A DNA stretch of 64,000 nt from Bacteroidota bacterium (GCA_018267915.1 JAFDXN010000010.1:62001-126000); one strand, 5' to 3'; numbered from the stretch's first letter, positions 43,803-53,752 are shown. Numbers and translations are program-made. The notes: generated from the letters alone by a model not told the origin.

Positions 43803-45157
43803 CGCCTCTGCCTGATGTAAAAGTTGTCTTCGGGCATTTCATATTTCCTTACAAAGCTGCCGGGCTTTTTCAAATTTATTTCGGAGGGTGAGGCTACTAC
43901 ATACGCTGCAGTGTCCAGTGCTTTAATAAACTCTGCGGATATCTCGGGCTCCTCCATCTCATACTGCAAAATGCGCACGCTATCACCAAAGTACAGGTGA
44001 TTGTACAGCACCATGTTAGGATTGACATTATCCACGTACACGGTGTTATGCATATGTGACATATATGCGACCGTATCGTAGCTCTTGTGTTTTTCGCTCT
44101 TACCGATAAGTATGACGAGGTTCAGCACACCAATGCAGCATACTACCAGCAGGTGGCTGCTGAGCAAGAGGTGCTGTTTAATGTTAGCATACACCAGCGG
44201 CAGGTACATCAGCAGCACCAGGTAGATAAGTCCCCGGAACATTGGGTATTTGCTGCCGAAGGCCAGGTGGCTGACTATCATGAGCAGCACGGTAACAATG
44301 GCTATGAGGTGTTCTGTGCACAATGTCTTTCGCCTCATCAGCACGATAGCAGCCGCGGCCATGTTGAGGCAGAGGATTATTTTCAGGATGAGGAAGACCC
44401 TGGCTGATACCATATCGCTTAGCGAAAGGTATGAGATGATGCTGGATAGCAGGCCGTTCCTGAATAATGAGTTGCCGCCAATGATGTACTGGTCGTAGCT
44501 GTTCACGATACGGCCCATATAGAATACATATGCGATCACGGGCAAGGCTAGCAGCAGTGTAACAATTCGCAGGGGCTTTAGCACATAGTTGAGGTTGGTG
44601 AGGCTTAAAGTAACAAGCATAGCTATAAAAGGGAAAGCGAAGCTGAAAAGCGAAAGGGACGAGAGGCAGCCGAAAATAACGAAGAGCAGTAAATGGAAAT
44701 TGGTCTTAGAATTTGCGAAAGCCCGGTAGTAATAGAGACTTGCTACAAAGCAGGCAATAGCCGGGGCATAGCCCCTGCCTAAGGCGAAGAAGCCCATATA
44801 GGGCAGCAGGAAAAGAACCAGGTAGCTTATGTTGCTCCACTTGTAGCGCTGCAATTGCAGCAGCTTATAAATGAAAACGCAGTAGGTAGCATAACTCAGC
44901 AAGCTTACCAGCCTGTAAAACACCTCGGCCCTGGCGCCCAACCCCTGCAGCCAGTGGAAGTAGAGCGAGTTGATAACATGGTTATTCGCCAGCCTGAATT
45001 CCTTGTAAAGTGCGATGTCTTTGTATCGGGAGTGAAGTATGCTGAGGTAGGTCCAGGCCTCATCGTATTGCCATTCGGCGCGTAGCGCCAGGAAGAGTAC
45101 CGGCAGGAAGATGAGCGCTGATACGATCAGCAGACCATATTTCGCCACCTTATGCAT
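43799..45157 (-). CDS. Polytopic membrane protein, glycosyltransferase-like
   Basis: A 452-residue membrane protein with about ten hydrophobic segments, from about residue 6 (Y-G-L-L-I-V-S-A-L-I-F-L-P-V-L) onward, and a soluble tail of about 70 residues. The first loop (E-W-Q-Y-D-E-A-W-T-Y) carries acidic residues of the kind found in GT-C fold lipid-linked sugar transferases (ArnT/PMT-like). The start at 45157 overlaps the end of the upstream acyltransferase gene by 8 bases; longer frames read the opposite side of that gene. The pairing suggests modification of a surface polysaccharide or lipid, which is only inference. Confidence 0.7.
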   Translation of the reverse strand: MHKVAKYGLLIVSALIFLPVLFLALRAEWQYDEAWTYLSILHSRYKDIALYKEFRLANNHVINSLYFHWLQGLGARAEVFYRLVSLLSYATYCVFIYKLLQLQRYKWSNISYLVLFLLPYMGFFALGRGYAPAIACFVASLYYYRAFANSKTNFHLLLFVIFGCLSSLSLFSFAFPFIAMLVTLSLTNLNYVLKPLRIVTLLLALPVIAYVFYMGRIVNSYDQYIIGGNSLFRNGLLSSIISYLSLSDMVSARVFLILKIILCLNMAAAAIVLMRRKTLCTEHLIAIVTVLLMIVSHLAFGSKYPMFRGLIYLVLLMYLPLVYANIKQHLLLSSHLLVVCCIGVLNLVILIGKSEKHKSYDTVAYMSHMHNTVYVDNVNPNMVLYNHLYFGDSVRILQYEMEEPEISAEFIKALDTAAYVVASPSEINLKKPGSFVRKYEMPEDNFYIRQRR

Positions 45158-46355
45158 GCTCGCTGTAGCCAATCTTTTGCAGCAACAAAGGGTCGTAACG
45201 CGAGTTTGTAGCGCATATCTGGTCGAAGATGTTAGGTTGGTAAATTTCACTTTCAGCTTCGGGCTGGCGATCTTGGTGCACACTGTATTCTGGTCCCGGA
45301 TATGGGCCGCGCTTGGGCATACGGTTCTTGAGGCCCAGGAACGGCTTCTCAATGAAGTAGTAAGAAACATTGGCTACAAGGAATATCATAACAATGTTCA
45401 ATGGCCATGAAGAGAAAATGCCGATCTTATGCGAGAAGAACAATTGCTGCCAGATATAGAGGCTATACGACAGCACACCAATGTAATTCATCACTTTGGT
45501 GTTGAGGAACCTGCCCCAGATGTTGTCGCTATAGTGCCCTGTGAAAATGATGATAGTAGCAATCAATATACAGCCTAATGTACCAGTCAGGTTGCCGAAT
45601 GGCACGATAAGCATACCGAGATGCCAGTTGTAAATATGGTTGAGCTGCGTAAATTGATCGACAGCGATAAGCAACAGGAAGGGCACAAGCAGCATCAGCC
45701 GGTTGATGGACACCATCCTCTGGATAAATGCCAATATGCGTGAATGATAGATGGCAAAGATGCAGCCCCACATCAACGCATCGCTGCGCTGGAATATACT
45801 ATACATATCAAAGCCCGGGTGCTCATAGCGGGCTGCGATCATTCTGCATATCGGCGCAAGAATGACTACGAAGAAAGCAAAACGTACACGCCTCTTACCG
45901 GCGAACAGGAACACCAAGGGCCAGAAGAGATAGAACTGCTCCTCAACCGATAGCGACCAAAGGTGGGCCATCTCCCAATCAGTGTTCCAGTTGAAATCTT
46001 TGGTGTATGTGATAGCCGTTAACCATGAGATCGTACTAAAATGGAGCACGTGCTTGGCCTGCAGGATATTATAAACCGCCAGCAGCACGAAGTAAACCGG
46101 GAAGATGCGGATGATGCGCTTGAGGTAAAAGTCTCTGAGCGATATTTCGCCCAGCCTGTTTTCCTCGTTCAGCAACAAGGTGGTGATGAGGAAACCCGAA
46201 AGCACAAAGAAAATGGTGACACCGAATTGTCCGTCGAGGAACTGGGTGCCGGGTACGAGTTGGCCATGGTAATTCCTGATATTCAGGTGGGAGAAGATCA
46301 CGATAAATATGCTGAGCGCACGTAAACCGTTGAGTCCGGGGATCTGCTTTTTCAT
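45150..46355 (-). CDS. OafA/YrhL-type acyltransferase
   Basis: A 401-residue membrane acyltransferase of the acyltransferase-3 family, with about ten helices. It opens I-P-G-L-N-G-L-R-A-L-S-I-F-I-V-I-F-S-H, containing the characteristic arginine and histidine. L-S-G-F-L-I-T and W-S-L-S-V-E-E-Q-F-Y are further family marks. It transfers acetyl or other acyl groups to sugars of surface polymers. The C-terminal 65 residues are soluble and Pro/Gln/Glu-rich. The stop overlaps the start of the glycosyltransferase-like gene, so they form one transcript. Confidence 0.88.
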   Translation of the reverse strand: MKKQIPGLNGLRALSIFIVIFSHLNIRNYHGQLVPGTQFLDGQFGVTIFFVLSGFLITTLLLNEENRLGEISLRDFYLKRIIRIFPVYFVLLAVYNILQAKHVLHFSTISWLTAITYTKDFNWNTDWEMAHLWSLSVEEQFYLFWPLVFLFAGKRRVRFAFFVVILAPICRMIAARYEHPGFDMYSIFQRSDALMWGCIFAIYHSRILAFIQRMVSINRLMLLVPFLLLIAVDQFTQLNHIYNWHLGMLIVPFGNLTGTLGCILIATIIIFTGHYSDNIWGRFLNTKVMNYIGVLSYSLYIWQQLFFSHKIGIFSSWPLNIVMIFLVANVSYYFIEKPFLGLKNRMPKRGPYPGPEYSVHQDRQPEAESEIYQPNIFDQICATNSRYDPLLLQKIGYSEHA

Positions 46356-46622
46356 CTCTCTTAATGTATTTTATGCGGTGGCGATGATGTTTTTCGGATG
46401 TAAAAATATCTCACTAAAGAGTTACGCATATAAATTATCCACATCATTAACCGACGTTTTACCAGCCGTTAACCAGCTATTTACATATTGCATGACAACA
46501 ATTTAAAATATTGCGGATTAATTTGGTAACAAGATTTCCACATTCACCGTGGAGGGGGATATTTGCCCAAGCGTGCTACCTTTTTTCGACTATTTTTGTT
46601 CTCCCCATAAAAATTTATAGTT
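46356..46622. other. A/T-rich divergent intergenic stretch with one DnaA-box-like 9-mer
   Basis: This region separates the acyltransferase gene from smc. It holds an exact TTATCCACA (46435-46443) and A/T-rich sequence (about 46495-46525). No second good box was seen, so it is not taken as an origin. Confidence 0.4.
46591..46598 (+). promoter_or_regulatory. -7 element of smc
   Basis: TATTTTTG, a full TAnnTTTG match, 24 bases before the GTG start at 46623. Confidence 0.55.
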
Positions 46623-49600
46623 GTGCGTTTAAAGTCCCTGGAAATTAAAGGGTTCAAGTCGTTCGCCGATAAGACCCATGTGTTGCTCGATCACCCCATT
46701 ACCGGCATCGTGGGCCCTAACGGCTGCGGCAAGTCCAACATTGTGGATGCGATCCGCTGGGTGATAGGTGAGCATAAGATCAAGGCGCTGCGTTCGGACA
46801 ACCTTGAAGACCTGATCTTCAACGGGTCCAGGACCAGGAGCGGATCGGGCATGGCCGAGGTATCGCTCACTTTTGAGAATACCCGCAACCTGCTACCTAC
46901 AGAGTTCACCACAGTTACCATCAGCCGTAAGTTCTATAAGAACGGCGAAAGCGAATACCGCCTGAACGATGTGACCTGCCGTTTGAAGGATATCCATAAC
47001 CTGTTCCTTGATACTGGTGTGAGCAACGACTCCTATGCTATCATCGAGCTGGGCATGGTGGATGATATCATCAAAGACAAGGACAACAGCCGCCGCCGCA
47101 TGCTGGAGCAAGCGGCCGGCATATCGATCTATAAAACACGTAAAAAAGAAGCTAAGCAAAAACTGGAAGGTACCGAACAGGACCTTTCGCGTATCGAAGA
47201 CCTGCTGTTTGAGATCAGCAACAATCTGAGGACGCTGGAAAGCCAGGCAAAGAAAGCCGAGCGCTACTTCCAGATAAAAGGGGAATACAAAGAAGTAAGC
47301 ATCGAGCTCGTTAAGGCGTCACTGGAGCACTTTAACGACCAATATAAAGAACTGAACGAACAACACGATAAAGAGACAGACCGCAAGACGCAACTGGAAG
47401 CAATAGTAGCTACCGAAGAGGCAAGTGTAGAGAAGGACAAGGTGAAGCTGATAGAAAAGGAGCAGGAGCTGAACGGATTGCAGAAACAATTCAATGAATT
47501 GGTAAACCGTGTGCGCCAACTGGAGAGCGACAAGCGCCTGGCTGCACAGCGACTGGAACACCTGAAGGAACGTGAAAAGAACCTGGGCGAATTCTTAGCC
47601 GGTGCAGGTGCGCAGATGAAGCAATTGGAAGAATCGATCGCGTTTGCAGGAAAGCAGATAGAAGATGAAGAAGCCGTGCTGGAAGAACTGCGCGGGCAAC
47701 TGGAAACGCTGCGCAGCCTGGTGGACGAGAAGCGTGAGGCCTTTGACGGCAAAAAACAGGTGGTAGAACAATTGCGTAGCGCATACCTGCAAGAGCAGCG
47801 CCGCCAGTTTGAAGCGGAAAAGAAAGTGGCCGTGGCAGATACATCGATCATGAACCTGCAACGCAGCATACAGCAGGTGCAGGAAGAGAAGGCTCAGCGC
47901 TCTACGCAGATAGCACAATTGAGTACAGAGAAGCAGGATGCCGAGGGTGAACTGCAGGATAAGCATGACGAACTGCAACAGCTTGTTACAAGACATGAAG
48001 AGGTAAAAGGAAAGATATTACAGGGCCAGGAGCAGGTGGAAAGCCTGCGGGCGCAACTTGTGGACGAGAACAGGAAGCTGGACTCACGCCGCAATGAGCA
48101 CGACCTGCTGAAATCTCTGGTAGAAAGCCTTGAAGGCTACCCGGACAGTATCAAGTTCCTGAAGAAGAATACAGAATGGAACAATGCAGCGCCGCTGTTA
48201 TCGGACGTATTCGTGGTGCAGAATGAATATCGTACTGCGCTGGAAAATGTGCTGGACAATTACCTCAACTATTATGTAGTAAATAACGTAGGTGAAGCTG
48301 CAAAGGCAGTGCACCTGCTGGATAGCAATAAGAAAGGTAAGGCCAACTTCTTCATCCTGGACCAGTTTGGCCAATACCGTGCTTCAGAGCATGGTGAGCC
48401 GCAGAACGCAATACCTGCGCTCAGCGTAATAAATGTAGATGAACAATACAGGCCGCTGGCACAGCACCTGCTGGGCCATGTGTACATTGCCAATGAGGGC
48501 GCTGACGTAGCGGCCAGCGACCTGCAGAATGGCTTCGTACTGGTGGAGAAGACAGGCAAGATGGTGCGCGGAAAATATATACTGGGCGGTGGCTCTGTCG
48601 GGCTCTTCGAAGGCAACAAGATAGGCCGTGCCAAGAACCTGGAGCGACTGGCCAAAGAAATAGAGGAGCTGACGACGACGACAAGCCAACTGAAACAACA
48701 GATTAGTGATACGCAAACGCTGATAAGTGGCTTTAATGCGGAGCTAAACGATAAAGCAATAGAGCAAACAAGGCAGGAGATCAACAGGCTGCAAAACCAC
48801 ACTGTGAACCTGGGCCACAGGATCGAGAACTTCGAGCATCTGAACCAGAGTGGCGAAAAGCGCCTGCAGGAATTGCAAGACCAACTCGACCAAACGCACG
48901 AAAGCATCAGCGAGGCGCGTGAAGAGATGGAGAATCTGACCCAGCAGATGCAGACCTTGCAGGAGAATATCCGCAATGCGGAGGCTGAATTCCAGGCAGT
49001 GGAGCAGGAATTTAACGCCGCTACCCAACAGTACAACCAACAAAATATTCAGTACACCAGGCAGCAGAGCAAGCTTGAGAACCTGAAGCAGGAACTGAGC
49101 TTCCGCAGTAACCAGCTTAGCGACCTGCAAAAGCAAATAACCAGCAACAGTGAGCAGCTGCAGCAAACGAGCGAACAGCTAAAAGAAACTGAAACGCAGC
49201 TGCACTCCGGCGACAATGAGCTATATGAACTGCTGAGCCGCAAAGAAAGCGACGAACGCACACTGAACGAAAAGGACCGTGCATACTATGAAATGCGCAA
49301 CACCATTTCGGCACTGGAAGGGCAACTAAACCAGAAACGCAGGGAGAAGGAACATGCCGAGACGCTGCTGAACGGTATCAGGGAGAAGCTGAATGACATG
49401 AAGCTGCAACTGGCCGGCATGAAGGAACGCCTGAGCGTGGAATTTAAAGTGAACCTGGACGAGATACTGGACCAGCCAAGAACAGGAGAACAAACTGTAG
49501 AAGAATTGACCGCTGAAAGCGACAGGATGAAGAAACGCCTGGAGAATATAGGCGAGATCAACCCGACCGCTATCGAGGCCTATTCAGAAATGAAAGCGCG

Positions 49601-50153
49601 CTACGACTTCATTGTAGAGCAGAAAACCGACCTGGTGAATGCCAAGGAATCGCTGCTGGCTACTATAGAGGAAGTGGAGAACACAGCCAATGCCAAGTTC
49701 CGCGAAACATTTGATAACGTACGTGAGAACTTCAAGCAGGTATTCAAGGCCCTCTTCACGGAAGAAGACACCTGCGACCTGCGCCTCACAGACCCTGAAA
49801 ACGTAGCCGACAGCGGTATAGAAATATATGCACAACCAAAGGGCAAAAAGCCGAGCACGCTTACCCAGCTATCGGGCGGGGAAAAAACGCTGACATCAAC
49901 AGCTTTCCTTTTTGCGATATATCTCATCAAGCCGGCGCCCTTCTGTATACTGGATGAGGTGGATGCCCCACTGGACGATGCTAATGTGGGCAAATTTACC
50001 CAGATGATCCGCAAGTTCTCAGACAACTCGCAGTTCATCATCGTAACCCACAACAAGCAAACTATGGCTGCTGTGGACGTAATATACGGCGTTACCATGC
50101 AGGAGCCCGGCGTGAGCAAGCTGGTACCGGTGGATTTCAGAAGCCTGAACTAA
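46623..50153 (+). CDS. smc: Chromosome segregation protein SMC
   Basis: This 1176-residue ATPase compacts and helps segregate the chromosome with ScpA and ScpB. The head half opens M-R-L-K-S-L-E-I-K-G-F-K-S-F-A-D-K-T with Walker A G-P-N-G-C-G-K-S-N (about 32-40). Two long coiled-coil arms (about 165-500 and 670-1020) flank the hinge (about 505-665). The C-terminal head has the signature L-S-G-G-E-K (about 1075) and Walker B C-I-L-D-E-V-D-A-P-L-D. The start is GTG. Length fits the family. scpA and scpB are not adjacent. A clear terminator follows. Confidence 0.97.
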   Translation: MRLKSLEIKGFKSFADKTHVLLDHPITGIVGPNGCGKSNIVDAIRWVIGEHKIKALRSDNLEDLIFNGSRTRSGSGMAEVSLTFENTRNLLPTEFTTVTISRKFYKNGESEYRLNDVTCRLKDIHNLFLDTGVSNDSYAIIELGMVDDIIKDKDNSRRRMLEQAAGISIYKTRKKEAKQKLEGTEQDLSRIEDLLFEISNNLRTLESQAKKAERYFQIKGEYKEVSIELVKASLEHFNDQYKELNEQHDKETDRKTQLEAIVATEEASVEKDKVKLIEKEQELNGLQKQFNELVNRVRQLESDKRLAAQRLEHLKEREKNLGEFLAGAGAQMKQLEESIAFAGKQIEDEEAVLEELRGQLETLRSLVDEKREAFDGKKQVVEQLRSAYLQEQRRQFEAEKKVAVADTSIMNLQRSIQQVQEEKAQRSTQIAQLSTEKQDAEGELQDKHDELQQLVTRHEEVKGKILQGQEQVESLRAQLVDENRKLDSRRNEHDLLKSLVESLEGYPDSIKFLKKNTEWNNAAPLLSDVFVVQNEYRTALENVLDNYLNYYVVNNVGEAAKAVHLLDSNKKGKANFFILDQFGQYRASEHGEPQNAIPALSVINVDEQYRPLAQHLLGHVYIANEGADVAASDLQNGFVLVEKTGKMVRGKYILGGGSVGLFEGNKIGRAKNLERLAKEIEELTTTTSQLKQQISDTQTLISGFNAELNDKAIEQTRQEINRLQNHTVNLGHRIENFEHLNQSGEKRLQELQDQLDQTHESISEAREEMENLTQQMQTLQENIRNAEAEFQAVEQEFNAATQQYNQQNIQYTRQQSKLENLKQELSFRSNQLSDLQKQITSNSEQLQQTSEQLKETETQLHSGDNELYELLSRKESDERTLNEKDRAYYEMRNTISALEGQLNQKRREKEHAETLLNGIREKLNDMKLQLAGMKERLSVEFKVNLDEILDQPRTGEQTVEELTAESDRMKKRLENIGEINPTAIEAYSEMKARYDFIVEQKTDLVNAKESLLATIEEVENTANAKFRETFDNVRENFKQVFKALFTEEDTCDLRLTDPENVADSGIEIYAQPKGKKPSTLTQLSGGEKTLTSTAFLFAIYLIKPAPFCILDEVDAPLDDANVGKFTQMIRKFSDNSQFIIVTHNKQTMAAVDVIYGVTMQEPGVSKLVPVDFRSLN

Positions 50154-50175
50154 ATAATAACTGAAAAATAATGCT

Positions 50176-50199
50176 AGCCTCCCGCTGAGCCGGGAGGCT
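50176..50199 (+). terminator. smc terminator
   Basis: A perfect 9-bp stem (50176-50184 with 50191-50199), 6-base loop, followed by seven T. Confidence 0.88.
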
Positions 50200-50219
50200 T
50201 TTTTTCGTACGGATTTTAT

Positions 50220-50227
50220 TAAATTTG
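50220..50227 (+). promoter_or_regulatory. -7 element of the acetyltransferase gene
   Basis: TAAATTTG, a full TAnnTTTG match, 21 bases before the ATG at 50249. It rules out the in-frame TTG at 50225 as start. Confidence 0.5.
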
Positions 50228-50248
50228 GGTATACCCCGACTGAACCTC

Positions 50249-50710
50249 ATGGACGTGCTCATAAGACAAGCAGAAGCAGCAGATATGCACCACATCATCT
50301 ACTTCACGACGATGATAGCTGAGCATGAGCAGAGCGTATTCAATGCGGTGGAAAAGAGCGCCCAATTACAGGAGCACATGTTCTGCGAAGACCCAAAAAT
50401 TTCCTGCCTGCTGGCTATAGCTGAGGACATAGTGTGCGGCTATGCTACTTACTCGATGGAGTTCTCATTGTTTCTCGCTGACAAGTATATGCGATTGAAC
50501 AGTCTTTTCGTATTGCCGGAGTACAGGGGATGGGGCATTGGCGAACAATTCATCAGCAAGCTATTTGAGATCGCGAAAGAGAACGGCTGCAAAGGTATGC
50601 AGTGCTTCACGCCGGACTTTAATATCGACGCAGTTGACTTTTATAAACGTCTTGGCGCCAAGACAAGAAATTCCGTACGACTCTACTTCGACATTGACAA
50701 CATGAACTAA
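50249..50710 (+). CDS. GNAT-family N-acetyltransferase
   Basis: A 153-residue acetyltransferase of the GNAT fold. The acetyl-CoA loop reads L-P-E-Y-R-G-W-G-I-G-E-Q-F (about residues 90-102), an R-G-W-G-I-G form of the consensus R-x-x-G-x-G/A, preceded by L-N-S-L-F-V. The C-terminal strand has F-Y-K-R-L-G-A-K. It acetylates an unknown amine, protein or small molecule. The ATG at 50249 is preferred since the promoter element sits just before it. It lies alone between smc and the OMP barrel gene. Confidence 0.85.
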   Translation: MDVLIRQAEAADMHHIIYFTTMIAEHEQSVFNAVEKSAQLQEHMFCEDPKISCLLAIAEDIVCGYATYSMEFSLFLADKYMRLNSLFVLPEYRGWGIGEQFISKLFEIAKENGCKGMQCFTPDFNIDAVDFYKRLGAKTRNSVRLYFDIDNMN

Positions 50711-50814
50711 GTTGCGCCCCGCAAAAAAGTTAAAGTTGTGCAAAACGTAAAGCAGGCACTAACGCGGTTAACATTTTTATTGTCTACCTTTCTTGTACCC
50801 TCTAAAAGCAACAC

Positions 50815-53217
50815 ATGAAAGTCATCTTCACCAGCCTCCTTTTATTTGCAGTTCTCCTCAATGCCCATGCACAAAATGCAGTACTCAAAGGCAAAGTAAC
50901 CGACAAAAACAATGTACCTATAGCGTCAGCTACAGTCAGCCTTTTGAAAGCAAGCGACTCCTCGTGGGTGCATACTGAGATAAGCGGAGACGACGGCGGT
51001 TTTACAATGCAAAATATCGTTACTGGCAGCTACCTCCTGGACATAAGCGCCGCAGGCTTTGAGCAGGCAAAACAAGTTGTGACGATAAAGGCAGGCGATA
51101 ACGATATAGCAGTCACTGTAGCGGCAAAGAGCAAAACGCTGAATGAGGTAACAGTAACGGGCAAAAAATCATTTATTGAGAGCAGCCTGGGAAAGACCAT
51201 TGTAAATGTAGAGGGTTCGGGTATTGCAACGGGCAGCAATGTGCTGGACCTGCTACGCAAGCTGCCTGGCGTAACAGTTGATGGCAACAACAATATTTCG
51301 ATGGCAGGTAAACAGGGCGTCTTACTGCTTATTAATGGCAAGGAGACATTTTTGTCCACAGACCAGCTGGCTGATTACCTGAAAGGCATGTCGGCAGATG
51401 AAGTAGCCCGGATGGAGCTGATCACGCAACCATCTGCGAAGTACGATGCATCGGGCAATGCAGGCATCATCGATATAAAGTTGAAGAAAATGCGCAAAGC
51501 CGGGCTTAACGGAAGTACCGATGCAGAATATGGACAGGGTGTCTATCCTATTGGATACGCAGCGTTGCGACTCAACTACCATAAAAACAAGCTGAACCTG
51601 TTTGCCGACGGCACCTGGCTTGACGCTATCGGCTGGGTGAAAATAACCCGTAACCGCAGCTTTTATGATCCGCAGGGCGGTGCAGTCACAGGCTATGACA
51701 ACTCGGTTCAGGAGTCGAAAGAATATTTCTCGAATGACAAGATGCAACTGGGGGCCGACTATGACCTTAGCTCAAAAACGACAATAGGCATTTCAGCTAC
51801 CGGCATTTACCATCCCAACCATGAATCGACCTATACTGCCGCTGATATTGCGGACTACAATGCCGGCAGTCTCATTAAAAACGGGGCTTTAACACGTGAT
51901 ACCTTCTTACGCACCAACGAGATCGCGAACGCCTACCTGAAACATGAATTTTCGAAGGAGCATACACTGGATGTGAACCTGGATTTTGTGAACTATAACC
52001 AGCAAACCAAAGAACACACCAGTAATGCCAACGAGGCAATATTAGGCATAGCTCCTGCCGGCCTGGACCTAGACGGCTACATGCCTTACAACATGAATGC
52101 CTATAGCGTAAAAGCCGATTACGCAGGGACACTGGGCAAGACAAAATTGGAAACGGGACTTAAGAGTAGCCTTGTCGCGATAGAAAACAAGCAAGACTAC
52201 CAGATACCGGACAATGGCACCTGGATCCGCGACACCAGCCGGAGCAATGACTTTGCCTACCATGAAAACGTAAATGCCGCTTATGTTAACGGCTCAAGAG
52301 AGCTGGGCAAAAAGTGGCAAGTACAATTGGGACTGAGGGCGGAGCAGGTGAATCTCGAAGGCCTGCAGCTGGTGGGCAATAAGAGCTTCAGCAACAATTA
52401 CATCTCCTTCTTCCCAACAGCATATGTAGCTTACAAGGTCAATGACAATAACCAGTTGGAGCTGAATTATGGCAGGCGTATAGACCGGCCGAACTATAAA
52501 CGATTGAATCCTTTTATCACGTTCATCAACCAGTTCAGTTATTCAGTTGGCAACCCTGAACTGAGGCCCGAATTCAGCAATAATGTGGAACTAAAGCACA
52601 GCTATAAAAACCAGCTTATCACCAGCCTAAGCGGATCGTATGCCACGGATATGATGGGCACCGTGGTGGTGCCCGATGCCAACACCAAAGGCACACACAG
52701 AACAGATGTGAATATGGGCACACGGAAAACAGTGAACGCATCTATCAATTACAATAAAGAATTTTACAAATGGTTCCTGCTGTCTGTATCGGGCGATGGT
52801 TATTATGCAGTATACGCCGGCAAGCTGCTGGGGCAATTACTGAAGACCGAAGGCGGAGGTGTCTTTATTACGGTGGATACACAATTTGTTTTGGGCAAGT
52901 GGACAGCAGAACTGTACTATAATGTAAACAGCGGTTACAGGAACGATCTTGTGGGGACTTCAAAACCGGGACAGGACCTGTCCATATTCATATCCCGCAA
53001 GTTGCTAAACGACACCTGCACCGTAAAATTACATTTGAGAGATCCATTGAGGTTGAACCGCACGAAAGAGCATGCCGAGTTTGACAACACGGTAAGCGAT
53101 ACCAATTACCAGTTCCATACACGCCAGGTGGCACTGAGCCTTGCATATGCATTTGGCAAGAACACGGGCAAGTCAAAGCACGAAAGTGAAGTTGACGAAC
53201 TGAAAAGGATGAATTAA
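50815..53217 (+). CDS. Outer-membrane beta-barrel receptor-like protein (OMP_b-brl_3 type)
   Basis: An 800-residue outer membrane protein, a paralogue of the one at 31310. The signal peptide is at 1-19 (A-H-A-Q). A carboxypeptidase-regulatory-like domain follows (about 22-100), then a plug-like domain (about 103-215, with P-S-A-K-Y-D-A-S-G-N-A-G-I-I-D-I) and a beta-barrel (about 220-780) with G-R-R-I-D-R-P-N-Y-K-R-L-N-P-F and S-V-G-N-P-E-L-R-P-E-F. It is thought to bind or import a ligand, perhaps TonB-dependent. The -7-like sequence upstream (TACCTTTC) is imperfect. No SusD or sensor gene adjoins. Confidence 0.86.
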   Translation: MKVIFTSLLLFAVLLNAHAQNAVLKGKVTDKNNVPIASATVSLLKASDSSWVHTEISGDDGGFTMQNIVTGSYLLDISAAGFEQAKQVVTIKAGDNDIAVTVAAKSKTLNEVTVTGKKSFIESSLGKTIVNVEGSGIATGSNVLDLLRKLPGVTVDGNNNISMAGKQGVLLLINGKETFLSTDQLADYLKGMSADEVARMELITQPSAKYDASGNAGIIDIKLKKMRKAGLNGSTDAEYGQGVYPIGYAALRLNYHKNKLNLFADGTWLDAIGWVKITRNRSFYDPQGGAVTGYDNSVQESKEYFSNDKMQLGADYDLSSKTTIGISATGIYHPNHESTYTAADIADYNAGSLIKNGALTRDTFLRTNEIANAYLKHEFSKEHTLDVNLDFVNYNQQTKEHTSNANEAILGIAPAGLDLDGYMPYNMNAYSVKADYAGTLGKTKLETGLKSSLVAIENKQDYQIPDNGTWIRDTSRSNDFAYHENVNAAYVNGSRELGKKWQVQLGLRAEQVNLEGLQLVGNKSFSNNYISFFPTAYVAYKVNDNNQLELNYGRRIDRPNYKRLNPFITFINQFSYSVGNPELRPEFSNNVELKHSYKNQLITSLSGSYATDMMGTVVVPDANTKGTHRTDVNMGTRKTVNASINYNKEFYKWFLLSVSGDGYYAVYAGKLLGQLLKTEGGGVFITVDTQFVLGKWTAELYYNVNSGYRNDLVGTSKPGQDLSIFISRKLLNDTCTVKLHLRDPLRLNRTKEHAEFDNTVSDTNYQFHTRQVALSLAYAFGKNTGKSKHESEVDELKRMN

Positions 53218-53220
53218 GCT

Positions 53221-53229
53221 TAGCTTTGC
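53221..53229 (+). promoter_or_regulatory. -7 element of the YkgJ-like gene
   Basis: TAGCTTTGC, a full TAnnTTTG match directly after the stop of the OMP barrel gene, 16 bases before the TTG at 53246. Confidence 0.55.
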
Positions 53230-53245
53230 CGCTTATTCAGATCTT

Positions 53246-53752
53246 TTGGAGCAATATAACAGCGACCTTGCTTTCATAGCAATGGAGGGTGAACGTAAGG
53301 AAGAGGAGAACGAGTTTTTTCGACTATTCATCAGCAAGCTTGATGGCGAATTTCTCGACCGGCAGGTGCACAGCCTCAATGATGAGGTGAGTGCTGCGAT
53401 AGACTGCACCCATTGCGGCAACTGCTGTAAAAAGCTCATCATCAATGTAACACCGGAGGAGGTGAAAGGTTTGGCGGGCTATCTGCATCAAGCCGAGGAC
53501 AAGGTAAGAGCACAATACATCGAAGAGAGCAGCGGCGGACAATGTTTTATCAATACGATACCCTGCCATTTCCTTTCAGAAAATAAATGCACCATTTACG
53601 AAGGGCGGTTCAGGGAGTGCCGCGATTTTCCGCACCTGCACAAGCCGGGTTTCAAAGCCCGCTTTTTAGGAACGCTGCTCCACTATGGCCACTGTCCTAT
53701 AGTGTATAACGTGGTAGAGCGTTTGAAGAAAGAGACAGGCTTCGCGGAATAA
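53246..53752 (+). CDS. YkgJ-family cysteine-cluster protein
   Basis: A 168-residue protein of the YkgJ (putative zinc- or iron-chelating) family. The cysteine pattern is C-T-H-C-G-N-C-C (about 54-61), then I-P-C-H-F, N-K-C-T-I-Y and F-R-E-C-R-D-F-P-H. Most likely a metal or Fe-S centre is bound, with a role unclear. The start may be the TTG at 53246 or the ATG at 53282 (M-E-G-E-R-K); the promoter position allows both. It is short enough to be complete. A shared hairpin separates it from the convergent lipoprotein gene. Confidence 0.82.
   Translation: MEQYNSDLAFIAMEGERKEEENEFFRLFISKLDGEFLDRQVHSLNDEVSAAIDCTHCGNCCKKLIINVTPEEVKGLAGYLHQAEDKVRAQYIEESSGGQCFINTIPCHFLSENKCTIYEGRFRECRDFPHLHKPGFKARFLGTLLHYGHCPIVYNVVERLKKETGFAE

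Noticed and set aside
46356..46622. Replication origin
   Set aside because: Only one good DnaA box is present, no dnaA or other origin-linked gene is seen, and skew cannot be judged from this window.
48272..49036. A 254-codon open frame rich in Ser and Cys opposite smc
   Set aside because: It is the antisense reading of coiled-coil codons; smc is complete and in frame.
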